Part shown: positions 34,863 to 54,991 of the stretch, one piece after another | Position numbering within the stretch: position 1 is the stretch's first letter | Layout: each line of letters starts with the position of its first letter | Source: JAOADN01 sp049323795 | GTDB lineage: Bacteria; Pseudomonadota; Alphaproteobacteria; Rhodobacterales; Rhodobacteraceae | NCBI GenBank assembly: GCA_049323795.1 | Contig: JBMOOH010000031.1 | Coordinates: 1-64,000, forward strand | DNA length: 64,000 nt | Direction: 5' to 3' | Position numbers and translations under genes: made by a program | Notes under the pieces: model-generated | Databases searched by the model: none | What the model was told of the DNA's origin: nothing | What the model saw: the letters and a program-made list of their open reading frames with translations, nothing else

Positions 34863-35177
34863 TCAGAGGCCGGTCGACACGTCGATGGTGTTGCCCTCTT
34901 CGAGCGTCACGTAGGCTTTCTTCACGTCCGAGCGGACGCCGGGGCGGCCGCGGAACTTCTTGGCCTTGCCCTTGGTGACGGTGGTGTTGACCGCCTTCAC
35001 CTTGACGCCGAACAGCGTCTCGACCGCTTCCTTGATCTGCGGCTTCGTCGCATCCTTCGCCACGCGGAAGACGACCGCGCCGTGTTCGGACGCCATCGTC
35101 GCCTTCTCGGTGATGACCGGCTTCACGATCACGTCGTAGTGCTCGGGCTTGGCCGCCGTGGTGGGTGCCTTGCTCAT
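34863..35177 (-). CDS. rplW: 50S ribosomal protein L23
   Basis: 104 residues; YDVIVKPVITEKATMASEHG and KKFRGRPGVRSDVKKAYVTL are diagnostic. L23 sits at the exit of the peptide tunnel and docks SRP and trigger factor. Its ATG overlaps the rplD stop (ATGA). Confidence 0.98.
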   Translation of the reverse strand: MSKAPTTAAKPEHYDVIVKPVITEKATMASEHGAVVFRVAKDATKPQIKEAVETLFGVKVKAVNTTVTKGKAKKFRGRPGVRSDVKKAYVTLEEGNTIDVSTGL

Positions 35178-35824
35178 TTCGCGTCCCCTTTCGCGACGGT
35201 GCCCTTGCCCAGACGGGCGGCCAGCGCCTCGACACCTGCGCGCGTGAGCACCAGCGTGTCACGCCTGAGGATGTCGTAGACGTTCGCGCCCATCGACGGC
35301 AGCACGTCGATGCCGTCGATGTTCGCGGCAGCCCTGGCGAAGTTCTCGTTCACCTCCGCCCCGTCGATGATCAGGACGCGCTTCCAGCCGAGTTCCTTCG
35401 CGGCCTTGGCGAGGATGGCGGTCCTGGCTTCCTTCATCTCGAGCGAGTCGAGGACGACGAGGTTGCCGGCCAGCGCCTTCGCCGACAGGGCGTGCTTCAG
35501 GCCGAGGGCGCGGAACTTCTTCGGCAGGTCATGCGCATGGCTGCGCGGGACCGGGCCCTTGTAGATGCCGCCCTTGCGGAAGATCGGGGCCTTGCGCGAG
35601 CCGTGGCGTGCGCCGCCGGTGCCCTTCTGGCGGTAGATCTTCTTCGTGGAATAGGCCACGTCGGCCCGGCCGAGCGTGGAATGCGTGCCGGCCTGGGCCT
35701 TGGCCCGCTGCCAGCGCACTACCCGGTGCAGGATGTCCGCGCGCGGCGTCAGCCCGAAGATCGCGTCGTCGAGGTCGATCGACCCGGCCTTCTTGGCGTC
35801 AAGCTTGAGGACGTCGAGTTTCAT
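35174..35824 (-). CDS. rplD: 50S ribosomal protein L4
   Basis: 216 residues. YRQKGTGGARHGSRKAPIFR is the tunnel-extension loop; HALSAKALAGNLVVLDSLEM follows. In E. coli L4 autoregulates the S10 operon; whether that holds here is unknown. Start and stop overlap rplC and rplW by four bases (ATGA). Confidence 0.97.
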   Translation of the reverse strand: MKLDVLKLDAKKAGSIDLDDAIFGLTPRADILHRVVRWQRAKAQAGTHSTLGRADVAYSTKKIYRQKGTGGARHGSRKAPIFRKGGIYKGPVPRSHAHDLPKKFRALGLKHALSAKALAGNLVVLDSLEMKEARTAILAKAAKELGWKRVLIIDGAEVNENFARAAANIDGIDVLPSMGANVYDILRRDTLVLTRAGVEALAARLGKGTVAKGDAK

Positions 35825-36552
35825 GCCTCACCCCCTTCGGCGGCGGTTTCCGCCGCCGGAGCGGCCGGAGCCGCGGCCGATTTCAGCGCCGCGGGAAGCG
35901 GCAGGTCCTTGGGAAGCGGCTTCTTCACCGCGTCCTTGATCGTGACCCAGCCGCCCTTGTTGCCGGGGACCGAGCCCTTGACCATGATCAGGCCGCGCTC
36001 GGCATCCGTGCGGACGACCTGGATGTTCTGGGTGGTGACGCGGACCGAACCGAGGTGGCCGGCCATCTTCTTTCCCTTGAACACCTTGCCCGGGTCCTGG
36101 CACTGGCCGGTCGAGCCATGCGAGCGGTGCGAGACCGACACGCCGTGCGAGGCCCTGAGGCCGCCGAAGTTCCAGCGCTTCATGCCGCCGGCAAAGCCCT
36201 TGCCGACCGAGGTGCCCGCGATGTCCACGTACTGCCCTGCGGCGTAGTGGTTCGCGGTGATCTCCTCGCCGACCCCGATCAGGTTCTCGGGGGAAACGCG
36301 GAACTCGGCGACCTTGCGCTTCGGCGCGACCTGCGCCTTGGCGAAGTGGCCCCGCATCGCGGCGGAGGTCCGCTTGGCCTTGGCCGTGCCCGCACCGAGC
36401 TGGACGGCGGTGTAGCCGTCCTTGTCGGCGGTGCGCTGGGCCACGACCTGCAGGCCGTCCAGTTGCAGGACGGTGACGGGAACCTGCTTGCCGTCCTCGA
36501 GGAAGAGGCGCGTCATCCCGATCTTCTTGGCGATCACTCCAGAGCGCAGCAT
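35821..36552 (-). CDS. rplC: 50S ribosomal protein L3
   Basis: 243 residues. MLRSGVIAKKIGMTRLFLED starts the protein; the HGSTGQCQDPGKVFKGKKMA segment is the conserved loop whose Gln is methylated by PrmB in E. coli. The C-terminal tail is an Ala/Glu-rich extension (AAPAAPAAETAAEGGEA), common in this group. It lies 3 bp after rpsJ. Confidence 0.97.
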   Translation of the reverse strand: MLRSGVIAKKIGMTRLFLEDGKQVPVTVLQLDGLQVVAQRTADKDGYTAVQLGAGTAKAKRTSAAMRGHFAKAQVAPKRKVAEFRVSPENLIGVGEEITANHYAAGQYVDIAGTSVGKGFAGGMKRWNFGGLRASHGVSVSHRSHGSTGQCQDPGKVFKGKKMAGHLGSVRVTTQNIQVVRTDAERGLIMVKGSVPGNKGGWVTIKDAVKKPLPKDLPLPAALKSAAAPAAPAAETAAEGGEA

Positions 36553-36555
36553 CTC

Positions 36556-36873
36556 TTACGCCCCCACGACCTTGATCTCGACATCCACGCCGGCGGCGAG
36601 GTCGAGCTTCATCAGCGCGTCCACCGTCTGCGGGGTCGGATCGACGATGTCGAGAAGCCGCTTGTGGGTGCGGATTTCCCACTGGTCGCGGCTCTTCTTG
36701 TCGATATGCGGGCCGCGCAGGACGGTGAACTTCTCGATCTTGTTGGGCAGCGGGATCGGGCCGCGGACCTGGGCCCCGGTGCGCTTGGCGGTCGACACGA
36801 TTTCCTGCGTGCCGGCGTCCAGCACGCGGTAGTCGAAGGCCTTGAGCCGGATGCGGATAGTCTGACCGTGCAT
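36556..36873 (-). CDS. rpsJ: 30S ribosomal protein S10 (NusE)
   Basis: 105 residues; IRIRLKAFDYRVLDAGTQEI and RGPIPLPNKIEKFTVLRGPH are diagnostic. S10 also acts as NusE in antitermination with NusB and NusG. It is the first gene of the S10 operon, 131 bp downstream of tuf. Confidence 0.98.
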   Translation of the reverse strand: MHGQTIRIRLKAFDYRVLDAGTQEIVSTAKRTGAQVRGPIPLPNKIEKFTVLRGPHIDKKSRDQWEIRTHKRLLDIVDPTPQTVDALMKLDLAAGVDVEIKVVGA

Positions 36874-36914
36874 CTTCTTCGCCTCGAATTGGGCTCCGGT
36901 CGAGAGGCAGGCCG

Positions 36915-36979
36915 GGCCTCATGCCCGGACTGCGTCGAACCGCATTCTGGTGCCGGGCAGGCTGTTCTGCCCGGCGGGG
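36915..36979 (-). promoter_or_regulatory. Hairpin-rich tuf-rpsJ intergenic region
   Basis: Leaving tuf on the minus strand, a GGCGGGG/CCCCGCC stem (arm at 36973-36979) overlaps by three bases a 9-bp stem GCCGGGCAG/CTGCCCGGC (36952-36975). A third stem, CCGGGC/GCCCGG, lies nearer rpsJ. The first two cannot be fully formed together. There is no T-run, so partial termination or leader control of the S10 operon is possible rather than a clean stop. Confidence 0.45.
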
Positions 36980-37004
36980 CGTGGCGGGCGGACCCCGCCG
37001 CGCC

Positions 37005-38180
<1,176 letters not shown>

Positions 38181-38238
38181 GATGGCCTCCTGTGAGTTTC
38201 GAGGCCCCGGATCAGGTCCGGGGCGCCTGACCTGACGG

Positions 38239-40356
<2,118 letters not shown>

Positions 40357-40368
40357 GATCGGGAACCC

Positions 40369-40839
40369 TTACCAGCGGTAGTGGCTGAACGCCTTGTTCG
40401 CGTCGGCCATCTTGTGGGTGTCTTCGCGCTTCTTCACCGCCGTGCCACGGCCGTTGGCGGCATCGAGAAGCTCGGCCGCAAGCCGCTCCTCCATCGTGTT
40501 CTCGTTGCGGTTCTTCGACGCGGTGATGAGCCAGCGGATCGCCAGCGCCTCGCGGCGTTCGGTACGCACCTCGACCGGCACCTGGTAGGTGGCACCGCCG
40601 ACGCGGCGCGACCGGACCTCGACCGAGGGCTTCACGTTGTCCAGCGCCTCGTGGAAGGCATCGATCGGTGGGCGCTTCAGGCGTGTCTCGACGCGCTCCA
40701 GCGCGGAGTAGACGATGCGCTCGGCCACCGACTTCTTGCCGTCGACCATCAGGTTGTTCATGAACTTCGTGACCACGCGGTCGCCGTACTTGGCGTCCGG
40801 CAGGACTTCGCGCTTTTCGGCAGCGTGACGACGCGACAT
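40369..40839 (-). CDS. rpsG: 30S ribosomal protein S7
   Basis: 156 residues; MSRRHAAEKREVLPDAKYGD and EVRSRRVGGATYQVPVEVR are diagnostic. It nucleates the 3' domain of 16S rRNA. In E. coli S7 feeds back on the str operon. Eleven bases after rpsL. Confidence 0.98.
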   Translation of the reverse strand: MSRRHAAEKREVLPDAKYGDRVVTKFMNNLMVDGKKSVAERIVYSALERVETRLKRPPIDAFHEALDNVKPSVEVRSRRVGGATYQVPVEVRTERREALAIRWLITASKNRNENTMEERLAAELLDAANGRGTAVKKREDTHKMADANKAFSHYRW

Positions 40840-40850
40840 ATCTCAGCTCC

Positions 40851-41222
40851 TCATTTCGGACGCTTGGCGCCATATTTCGAACGACGCTGGCGACGGTCCT
40901 TGACGCCTTGCGTGTCGAGAACACCGCGCAGGATGTGGTAGCGGACGCCCGGAAGGTCTTTCACCCGGCCGCCGCGGATCAGGACGACCGAGTGTTCCTG
41001 AAGGTTGTGCTTTTCGCCGGGGATGTAGCTGATCACCTCGAAGCCGTTGGTCAGGCGCACCTTGGCGACCTTCCGCATGGCCGAGTTCGGCTTCTTCGGC
41101 GTCGTGGTGTAGACGCGCGTGCAGACGCCGCGCTTCTGCGGGCAGCCTTCGAGGTGCTGCGATTTCGAGCGATAGACGCTCGGCTGCCGCGGCTTGCGGA
41201 TCAGCTGCTGGATCGTCGGCAT
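40851..41222 (-). CDS. rpsL: 30S ribosomal protein S12
   Basis: 123 residues from ATG at 41222. TTTPKKPNSAMRKVAKVRLT and GGRVKDLPGVRYHILRG hold the two lysines changed in streptomycin-resistant mutants, and both are wild type here. First gene of the str operon, read from the promoter at 41443-41471. Confidence 0.98.
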   Translation of the reverse strand: MPTIQQLIRKPRQPSVYRSKSQHLEGCPQKRGVCTRVYTTTPKKPNSAMRKVAKVRLTNGFEVISYIPGEKHNLQEHSVVLIRGGRVKDLPGVRYHILRGVLDTQGVKDRRQRRSKYGAKRPK

Positions 41223-41442
41223 TCCGGTGTTACCCCGTGTTACCCAGGTCTCGCGCCGGGGCCCCGGCGCAGGTTTCGTCGTTACGGCCCCTTCGCGCGT
41301 CCGCGAAAACGCCAAAACCGCATGCGTCGCCTTCGCGGCGACGACGCGGTGGAATTCCAGAGGATCGAGGCCCCGAGGCCCGGATCATGACCACATCAAA
41401 TTGTGAACCCCGTCAGCAGATGCCCGCCGCCGGAGTGCGCGC

Positions 41443-41471
41443 CGTATAGGGGGAATCGCCGGGGGTGTCAA
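41443..41471 (-). promoter_or_regulatory. Promoter of the str operon
   Basis: Minus strand: TTGACA (41471-41466), exactly 17 bp, TATACG (41448-41443), followed by GCGCGC. A near-consensus sigma-70 promoter with a GC-rich discriminator, typical of stringently controlled genes. The -35 overlaps the 3' end of the PAP2 gene. It implies a leader of about 210 nt before rpsL. Confidence 0.8.
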
Positions 41472-42187
41472 CGGCGCCCCGGATCGCGCGGGGCGCCCGT
41501 GTCCGAGGCGCCGAAAAGCAGCCGGTGAAGGGCCAGCGCGAGGGCCGCGACGATCAGCACGGCGAACACGGTATCGGACAGGAAATGGCGTCCCGCCATC
41601 ACACGCAGCGCCAACCCGGTCAGTCCGACGACCAGGCAAGCCGCAAGCCCGCCGCGCAGGACCGAGGCCGGCAGGCGGTGGCGCAGGTGCCACAGGATCA
41701 CGGCGGCCGAGATTGACAGCGCCGCGGCGGCCGCGCCTTCGCCGGACACGAACGAACAGTTGCTGGCGCACTGGTCGCTGATCCGGAGCGCGGGCGTGAA
41801 GGTGCGGCTTCCGCCGAACTCGAGCACGTCGGCGGGCCGCGCCCTGCCCCAGGTGTTCTTCAGCCCGAGGTTCACGACGATGCCCGGCCCGAGCGCGTAG
41901 AGCAGCAGCACGAAGCCCCAGATGCGCCCGCCGAGATGGAAGGGCGCCCGTCCGGCCGCCGCCAGGACAAGGCCCGCGAGGGCGGCGATGACCATGGCAT
42001 CGCTCGCCCACCAGATCGTCCGGCGCAGGGCGACCGCAACCGGGTCGTCGGCGAGCGGAAAGCCTGCGCCGCGGACGTAGAACAGGCCCGAGACAAGAAG
42101 GTCGATGCGCGGCCAGAGCGAGAACAGGGCGGCCGCGGCCAGCGCCGCCAGCGCCACCACAAGCGCAAGGGTCCTGCAGTCAGGCAT
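41468..42187 (-). CDS. PAP2-family phosphatase
   Basis: 239 residues from ATG at 42187, overlapping the GT39 stop by 8 bp. The phosphatase signature is complete: K110NTWGRARP, FVSGEG (146-151) and R195VMAGRHFLSD with His201 and Asp205. Several TM helices are present. PAP2 membrane enzymes hydrolyse lipid pyrophosphates or phospholipids; with the two glycosyltransferases upstream, an undecaprenyl or lipid A substrate is likely. Confidence 0.87.
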   Translation of the reverse strand: MPDCRTLALVVALAALAAAALFSLWPRIDLLVSGLFYVRGAGFPLADDPVAVALRRTIWWASDAMVIAALAGLVLAAAGRAPFHLGGRIWGFVLLLYALGPGIVVNLGLKNTWGRARPADVLEFGGSRTFTPALRISDQCASNCSFVSGEGAAAAALSISAAVILWHLRHRLPASVLRGGLAACLVVGLTGLALRVMAGRHFLSDTVFAVLIVAALALALHRLLFGASDTGAPRDPGRR

Positions 42188-43643
42188 CGGGAAGCAGGCA
42201 GTTGACGCCGACCAGATACACGGCCAGGGGCTTGCCGGCATAGGCGCCGTTTGCGACATCGAGCCGCGCGAGCGGCGGCCTCACGCCCCCGGCGCAGGCG
42301 GGCGGCCGAGCGAGCACGGCAAGCACCAGACCGCTGTCGCCGGGACCAAGCGTGTAGGTCTGCTCGTAGTAGTTGCGGGGCGGACGCCCGGTCGGAAGCG
42401 CACGGAAGGCAAGCCCGCTGTCGCGCCCGGTATAGAAGAGGTCCGCGAGGACGTCCCGATCCGACGCGACCACGATCTTCGCGCCCTGGAACCCCGCCTG
42501 CCCGATGATCTGGCGCGACAGGTCGGCCCGGCCGAGGTAGCGCGACAGGACAGGTTTTCCCCCGACCTCGAAGGAAGGAGCGACGGCCGTGGCGACCGGC
42601 AGTGCCAGCGTCAGCGCGAGGTTGACCGCAAGCGAAGCGCGAAGCAGCGCGGGGCGCCGGACCAGCACGGCCACCGCGGCGATCGAGCCCGCGAAATAGG
42701 CCGCGACCGCCCAGTTGGCATAGGCGCGGGACAGCAGGGCCTGTGCGGTCACGAGCAGCACGATCGGAATGCTCGCCAGGGCAAGCGCGCGGATCCTGTC
42801 GTCGCGGGGATGGACCGCCGCGGCGACGAGGCCGCCGAACAGGACCGGCCCGAAAACGGCAAGCTGGGACAGAAGGAACCGGAGCGCGCCCGCGGGGTCC
42901 AGCCGGACAAGGGACGGCTCCTCCCTGATCCAGCCGACATTGTCCATGGTGTGTCCGACCGTGGCAAAGCCGTTTGCCGCGTTCCAGGCAAGGTTCGGCA
43001 TCGCGACCGCCAGGAAGGCCGCGGCTATCAGGGCGGCATTCCGCCAGCCGATGCGTAAGGCCGGAAGCAGCGCGGCAAGCGCCGCGCCGCCCAGAAAGTA
43101 GACGGCCGCATACTTGGCCAGAAATCCGGTCCCCGCCGCGGCGCCGGCCAGAAGGGCATGGCGTGCCCGGCGTGTCTCGGTCAGACGAAGCCAGTAGAGC
43201 ACCGCCAGGGCATAGAAGGGCGCCATGATGGTGTCGGTGGAAATCAGCGCGCTTCCGACCGCCGCAAAGGGGACGGTGACATAGGACACGGCCGTCCAGA
43301 ACGCGGCGCGCATGCCCCAGCGCTCGGCCGCGACGCCAAGGATCAGGGCGGTCGCGGCGTGGAAGAGAGGCCCCGGCAGGCGGATCACGAAGGGGCTGTC
43401 GCCGCCCGCCCAGGTGAATGCCCGGATCACCCATGCGATCAGCGGAGGCTTCGAGTAGTAGCCCCAGTCGAGTGACCGGCCCCAGAGCCAGTACTGGCTT
43501 TCGTCCACGAAGAGATCGGTCTGCGCGACCGCAAGCCCGGCCACACGCCAGAGCGTCACCGCGGCGACGATCAGAAGGGCCGGACGCAGCCAGTCCCGCC
43601 GGTGCGCCGGCCCGGGATCACTGGTGCTGGTGGCGGTTGGCAT
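42180..43643 (-). CDS. GT39-type (ArnT-like) membrane glycosyltransferase
   Basis: 487 residues. FVDESQYWLWGRSLDWGYYS at about 45-64 is the PMT_2/ArnT first periplasmic loop with the Asp-Glu pair, and KPPLIAWVIRAF follows. Many TM helices are spread over the first 350 residues, with a smaller C-terminal periplasmic domain. Members transfer sugars from polyprenyl phosphates to lipid A or proteins. It overlaps the LAB_N gene by 26 bp and the PAP2 gene by 8 bp. Confidence 0.88.
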   Translation of the reverse strand: MPTATSTSDPGPAHRRDWLRPALLIVAAVTLWRVAGLAVAQTDLFVDESQYWLWGRSLDWGYYSKPPLIAWVIRAFTWAGGDSPFVIRLPGPLFHAATALILGVAAERWGMRAAFWTAVSYVTVPFAAVGSALISTDTIMAPFYALAVLYWLRLTETRRARHALLAGAAAGTGFLAKYAAVYFLGGAALAALLPALRIGWRNAALIAAAFLAVAMPNLAWNAANGFATVGHTMDNVGWIREEPSLVRLDPAGALRFLLSQLAVFGPVLFGGLVAAAVHPRDDRIRALALASIPIVLLVTAQALLSRAYANWAVAAYFAGSIAAVAVLVRRPALLRASLAVNLALTLALPVATAVAPSFEVGGKPVLSRYLGRADLSRQIIGQAGFQGAKIVVASDRDVLADLFYTGRDSGLAFRALPTGRPPRNYYEQTYTLGPGDSGLVLAVLARPPACAGGVRPPLARLDVANGAYAGKPLAVYLVGVNCLLPDA

Positions 43644-43923
43644 GGATCAGCCAGAGGTTCCGGACATAGATCACCACGCCCAGCGACTGCCCGAGAACAA
43701 AGACCGGGTCGCGGCGATAGATGGCATAGCTGAGCAGCATCAGTCCGCCGACCAGCGAGAAATACCAGAAGGCCAGCGGCATGACCGACGCCCTTGCACG
43801 TTCGGACGCGATCCACTGCACGAGGAAGCGGGCCGTGAACATGAGCTGGGCGAGCAATCCGAACAGGACCCACCAGAGTTCGCCGACCGTATCGACCTGC
43901 ATCCAGCGCAGAAGCGTATCCAT
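43618..43923 (-). CDS. Lipid-A-disaccharide synthase N-terminal domain (LAB_N) protein
   Basis: 101 residues with three hydrophobic segments. WWVLFGLLAQLMFTARFLVQ and WIASERARASVMPLAFWYFS match the LAB_N domain, found near lipid A and polyprenyl-sugar genes; its role is unknown, perhaps as a small flippase-like partner. It stands between the GT2 and GT39 genes, 10 bp after the former. Confidence 0.85.
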   Translation of the reverse strand: MDTLLRWMQVDTVGELWWVLFGLLAQLMFTARFLVQWIASERARASVMPLAFWYFSLVGGLMLLSYAIYRRDPVFVLGQSLGVVIYVRNLWLIHANRHQHQ

Positions 43924-43933
43924 CCTGTCCGCC

Positions 43934-44668
43934 CTATCCGTCGGTCCGCGCCGGCTCGGCCGGCCTGGCCTTCTTGCGCCGCCTGAGAAGCCAGGCCACG
44001 CCGAGAAGGTCCACCGCGCCGACGAGACCGCGCTGAAGGTTGCTGTAGTTGGAACGCCCGGCCAGACGCGGGCGATGCGCCACGTCCACATGCGCCACCC
44101 GCCAGCCGTCGCGCGCAAAGAGCGCGGGCAGGTAGCGGTGCATGTGGTCGAAGTAGGGAAGCCGCAGGAAGGCATCGCGCCGGAACGCCTTGAGACCGCA
44201 CCCCGTGTCGCGGGTGCCATCCCTCAGTGCCCAGCCGCGGATCGCATTCGCGAGGCGCGACGCCAGCCTCTTCGACCAGGTGTCCTGGCGCCCGACGCGC
44301 TGGCCGGCGACGATCCCGATGTCCCCGCCCCCCGCAGTGCGAAGCGGCGCGACGAGCTTGGGCAGTTCGTCCGGGGGGTTCTGCCCGTCGCCGTCGAGCG
44401 TGCACACGATCGCGCCGCGCGCCGCGAGGACGCCGGAATGCACCGCCGCGCTCTGCCCGCCCGGGCGGTCGTGACGGACGAGCCGCAGGTTCGGCATCGA
44501 CGCCATCCTCGCGGCCACGATGTCGGCCTGTCCGTCGGTCGATCCGTCATCGACGACGATGATCTCGCAGGGGCCGAGCGTCGCGCAGGCCGCCGCCACG
44601 CCGTCGATCAGCGCGGCGATGTTCTCGGCCTCGTTCCGGGCCGGGATGACGACTGACACTTCGACCAT
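43934..44668 (-). CDS. GT2 family glycosyltransferase (dolichol/undecaprenyl-phosphate sugar synthase type)
   Basis: 244 residues. VSVVIPARNEAENIAALIDG, VVDDGSTDG and CTLDGDGQNPPDELPKL (the DxD at 92-94) are classic GT2. There is no clear membrane segment except a weak one near the C-terminus (GLVGAVDLLGVAWLLRRRKK). It most likely makes a polyprenyl-phosphate sugar for the ArnT-like transferase downstream. First gene of a four-gene leftward unit. Confidence 0.9.
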   Translation of the reverse strand: MVEVSVVIPARNEAENIAALIDGVAAACATLGPCEIIVVDDGSTDGQADIVAARMASMPNLRLVRHDRPGGQSAAVHSGVLAARGAIVCTLDGDGQNPPDELPKLVAPLRTAGGGDIGIVAGQRVGRQDTWSKRLASRLANAIRGWALRDGTRDTGCGLKAFRRDAFLRLPYFDHMHRYLPALFARDGWRVAHVDVAHRPRLAGRSNYSNLQRGLVGAVDLLGVAWLLRRRKKARPAEPARTDG

Positions 44669-44810
44669 GGGGCCCCGGCTTGACCGTTCGCGCGTCCCGG
44701 GGTGCGAACCGGCGGACCGGGCGCCCGCCCGATGAACCGCGCCGGGCGATGCCCCGATCCCGAGCGCTTCCTACTGCACGCGCCGGCGGCTGTAAATCCA
44801 CGCGCCCCGC

Positions 44811-45686
44811 TCAGCGCGCCCCCGCCCGGCGCGCGCGATAGAGCGTGTAGATGCCGCTGCCGATGATCAGCGCCGAACCGCCAAGGGTGAGCCCGTCCGG
44901 CAGGTCTCCGAAGATCGCGAATCCGAGGATGATGGCGAAGACGAGCGCCGTGTACCGGAAGGGCGCCACCGTGCCGATGTCGCCGGTCCGCGTCGCGCCG
45001 ACGACGGTGAGGTAGCCGAGGATCAGGAATACCGCCGCGCCGGTGATCAGCAGGGCCTCGGCCGGGGTCGGGGTCCTCCAGCCGCTGAAGGGGACGACCA
45101 GCCCCGCCACCACCGTGACGGACGCGGCGGCGAAGAAGGCCACGGTCTGCGACGGCACATCGGATGAAAGATGGCGCGTCGACAGGTCCCTCAGCACCAC
45201 GAGCGCGACGCTGACGAGCCCCACGACCGACCAGCGGTCGAAGCCGTCGGTCCCCGGCCGCACGATCATGAGGACGCCGATGAAGCCGACGCAGATGGCC
45301 GTCATCCTCCGCCACCCGATCCCGTGGCCGAGGAACACGGCCGCGACGAGCGTCAGGGCGAGCGGCACCGACTGCATGATCGCCGACAGGTTGGCGAGCG
45401 GCATGTGCTTCAGCGCGGTCAGGAACGTGAGCGTGCTGCCGACCTCGCCCAGAAGGCGCAGACCGAGCACCTTCGCATCGCGCCGCGGAAGCCTGATCCG
45501 GAGACCCCCCGTCTGCCAGGCGATGAAGCCGATGGCGATGGTCGCGAGCAGCCCGCGCAGGAAGATCGACTGATAGAGCGGAAGCGTCGCCGTGACGGCC
45601 TTCATGGAAGTGTCGTTCACCGTGAAGGCAGCCATCGCGGCCGTCATCATGATCGTCGCGCGGACGGTATCCGAAGGGCTGGACAT
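44811..45686 (-). CDS. EamA/DMT-family transporter
   Basis: 291 residues from MSSPSD at 45686, with ten hydrophobic segments in two EamA repeats (AAMAAFTVNDTSMKAV in the first, ALVFAIILGFAIFGDLPDGL in the second). These are metabolite exporters of broad range; substrate unknown. It lies between rpoC (behind a strong terminator) and the GT2 gene, 142 bp upstream of the latter, so probably its own unit. Confidence 0.9.
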   Translation of the reverse strand: MSSPSDTVRATIMMTAAMAAFTVNDTSMKAVTATLPLYQSIFLRGLLATIAIGFIAWQTGGLRIRLPRRDAKVLGLRLLGEVGSTLTFLTALKHMPLANLSAIMQSVPLALTLVAAVFLGHGIGWRRMTAICVGFIGVLMIVRPGTDGFDRWSVVGLVSVALVVLRDLSTRHLSSDVPSQTVAFFAAASVTVVAGLVVPFSGWRTPTPAEALLITGAAVFLILGYLTVVGATRTGDIGTVAPFRYTALVFAIILGFAIFGDLPDGLTLGGSALIIGSGIYTLYRARRAGAR

Positions 45687-45737
45687 GGCCCGGGGTAGCA
45701 GCGCGGCGTCAGGCTCTCCAGCCCGGAAACGACATCG

Positions 45738-45775
45738 CAACAGAAATCGGCCCCGCTCCGGCGGGCGGGGCCGAT
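45738..45775 (-). terminator. Intrinsic terminator of the rpoBC operon
   Basis: On the minus strand an 11-bp perfect stem ATCGGCCCCGC/GCGGGGCCGAT (45775-45765 and 45756-45746) with an 8-nt loop is followed by TTCTGTT. It starts about 25 bp after the rpoC stop. A strong terminator by any standard. Confidence 0.85.
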
Positions 45776-45800
45776 CCTGGTCCATCAGGGTCTCGGGCGA

Positions 45801-50048
<4,248 letters not shown>

Positions 50049-50083
50049 CTTCAAATCCTTGAAATGGCGCGGGATTGGGGAAC

Positions 50084-50140
50084 GGGTAGCGGGGCAAGCC
50101 CCGCCCTACCCATTTGCCGCAGGGCGGGGGTCACCCCGCC
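50084..50140 (-). repeat. Tandem palindromes between rpoB and rpoC
   Basis: Two hairpins: a long one at 50084-50111 (GGGTAGCGGGGC/GCCCCGCCCTACCC type arms with a short AA loop on the plus strand) and a 7-bp one at 50123-50140 (GGCGGGG/CCCCGCC). The second resembles the palindrome after rplP. Possibly REP-type elements; they could modulate rpoB/rpoC expression balance. Confidence 0.5.
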
Positions 50141-50146
50141 TTCCGG

Positions 50147-54280
<4,134 letters not shown>

Positions 54281-54476
54281 GTCGGTCGTCACCTTTCGTC
54301 ACCTTCGCGGGGGCGTCTGCGTCGGGGCCACGCAGTCGCGCCGCTTGCGAAACAAGGGGCCGGTTCCATGCGTGCCCTCCGTCCCACCGGAGAGCCCTCG
54401 AACCGATGTCGCCGCCTTGGAGAAGGCCCGCCCGGGCCATCCGGGGTCGCAGGTCCTCTCCAAGACAGCCTTGGCC

Positions 54477-54499
54477 GGAAGCGGAAATCGACCGCTTCC
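54477..54499 (-). promoter_or_regulatory. Attenuator-like hairpin between rplL and rpoB
   Basis: A perfect 8-bp stem GGAAGCGG/CCGCTTCC with a 7-nt loop lies about 45 bp after the rplL stop and 200 bp before rpoB. In E. coli an attenuator at this place sets the r-protein to RNA polymerase ratio. No T-run follows, so only partial effect is expected. Confidence 0.5.
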
Positions 54500-54541
54500 A
54501 GCCCTTTTCAAGCCTCCGGGCGCATCAGTGCCCGGTCGGGA

Positions 54542-54922
54542 TCACTTCAGCTCGACCTTGGCGCCGGCTTCTTCCAGCTTCTTCTTCAGCGCTTCGGCAT
54601 CAGCCTTGGACGCGCCTTCCTTCACCTTGCCGCCAGCTTCGACCAGGTCCTTGGCTTCCTTGAGGCCAAGGCCGGTGATCGCGCGCACTTCCTTGATCAC
54701 GTTGATCTTGTTCGCGCCGGCGTCGGTCAGGACGACGTCGAACTCGGTCTTCTCCTCGACCGCTTCGGCAGCGCCGCCTGCGGCGGGACCGGCGGCCATC
54801 ATCACCGCGCCGCCGGCGGCGGGCTCGATGCCGTACTTGTCCTTGAGGATGGTCTTCAGTTCCTGGGCCTGAAGAAGCGTGAGACCCACGATGTCTTCGG
54901 CGAGTTTGTTCAGATCAGCCAT
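54542..54922 (-). CDS. rplL: 50S ribosomal protein L7/L12
   Basis: 126 residues. The N-terminal dimer domain starts MADLNKLAEDIVGLTLLQAQ, an Ala/Gly-rich hinge follows (AAGGAVMMAAGPAAGGAAEA), and the C-terminal domain (EKTEFDVVLTDAGANKINVI, KEARDLVEAGGK-type) is intact. It forms the stalk that recruits GTPase factors. Confidence 0.98.
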   Translation of the reverse strand: MADLNKLAEDIVGLTLLQAQELKTILKDKYGIEPAAGGAVMMAAGPAAGGAAEAVEEKTEFDVVLTDAGANKINVIKEVRAITGLGLKEAKDLVEAGGKVKEGASKADAEALKKKLEEAGAKVELK

Positions 54923-54991
54923 TTCTTCTCATCCGTTCCTAAATTGTGATCCAACGTCGGGGTGACAACCCCGCGAAGGCACGCAGTTGCG

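Noticed and set aside
40842..40850. Promoter between rpsG and rpsL
   Set aside because: The gap is only about 10 bp and holds just a ribosome-binding site.
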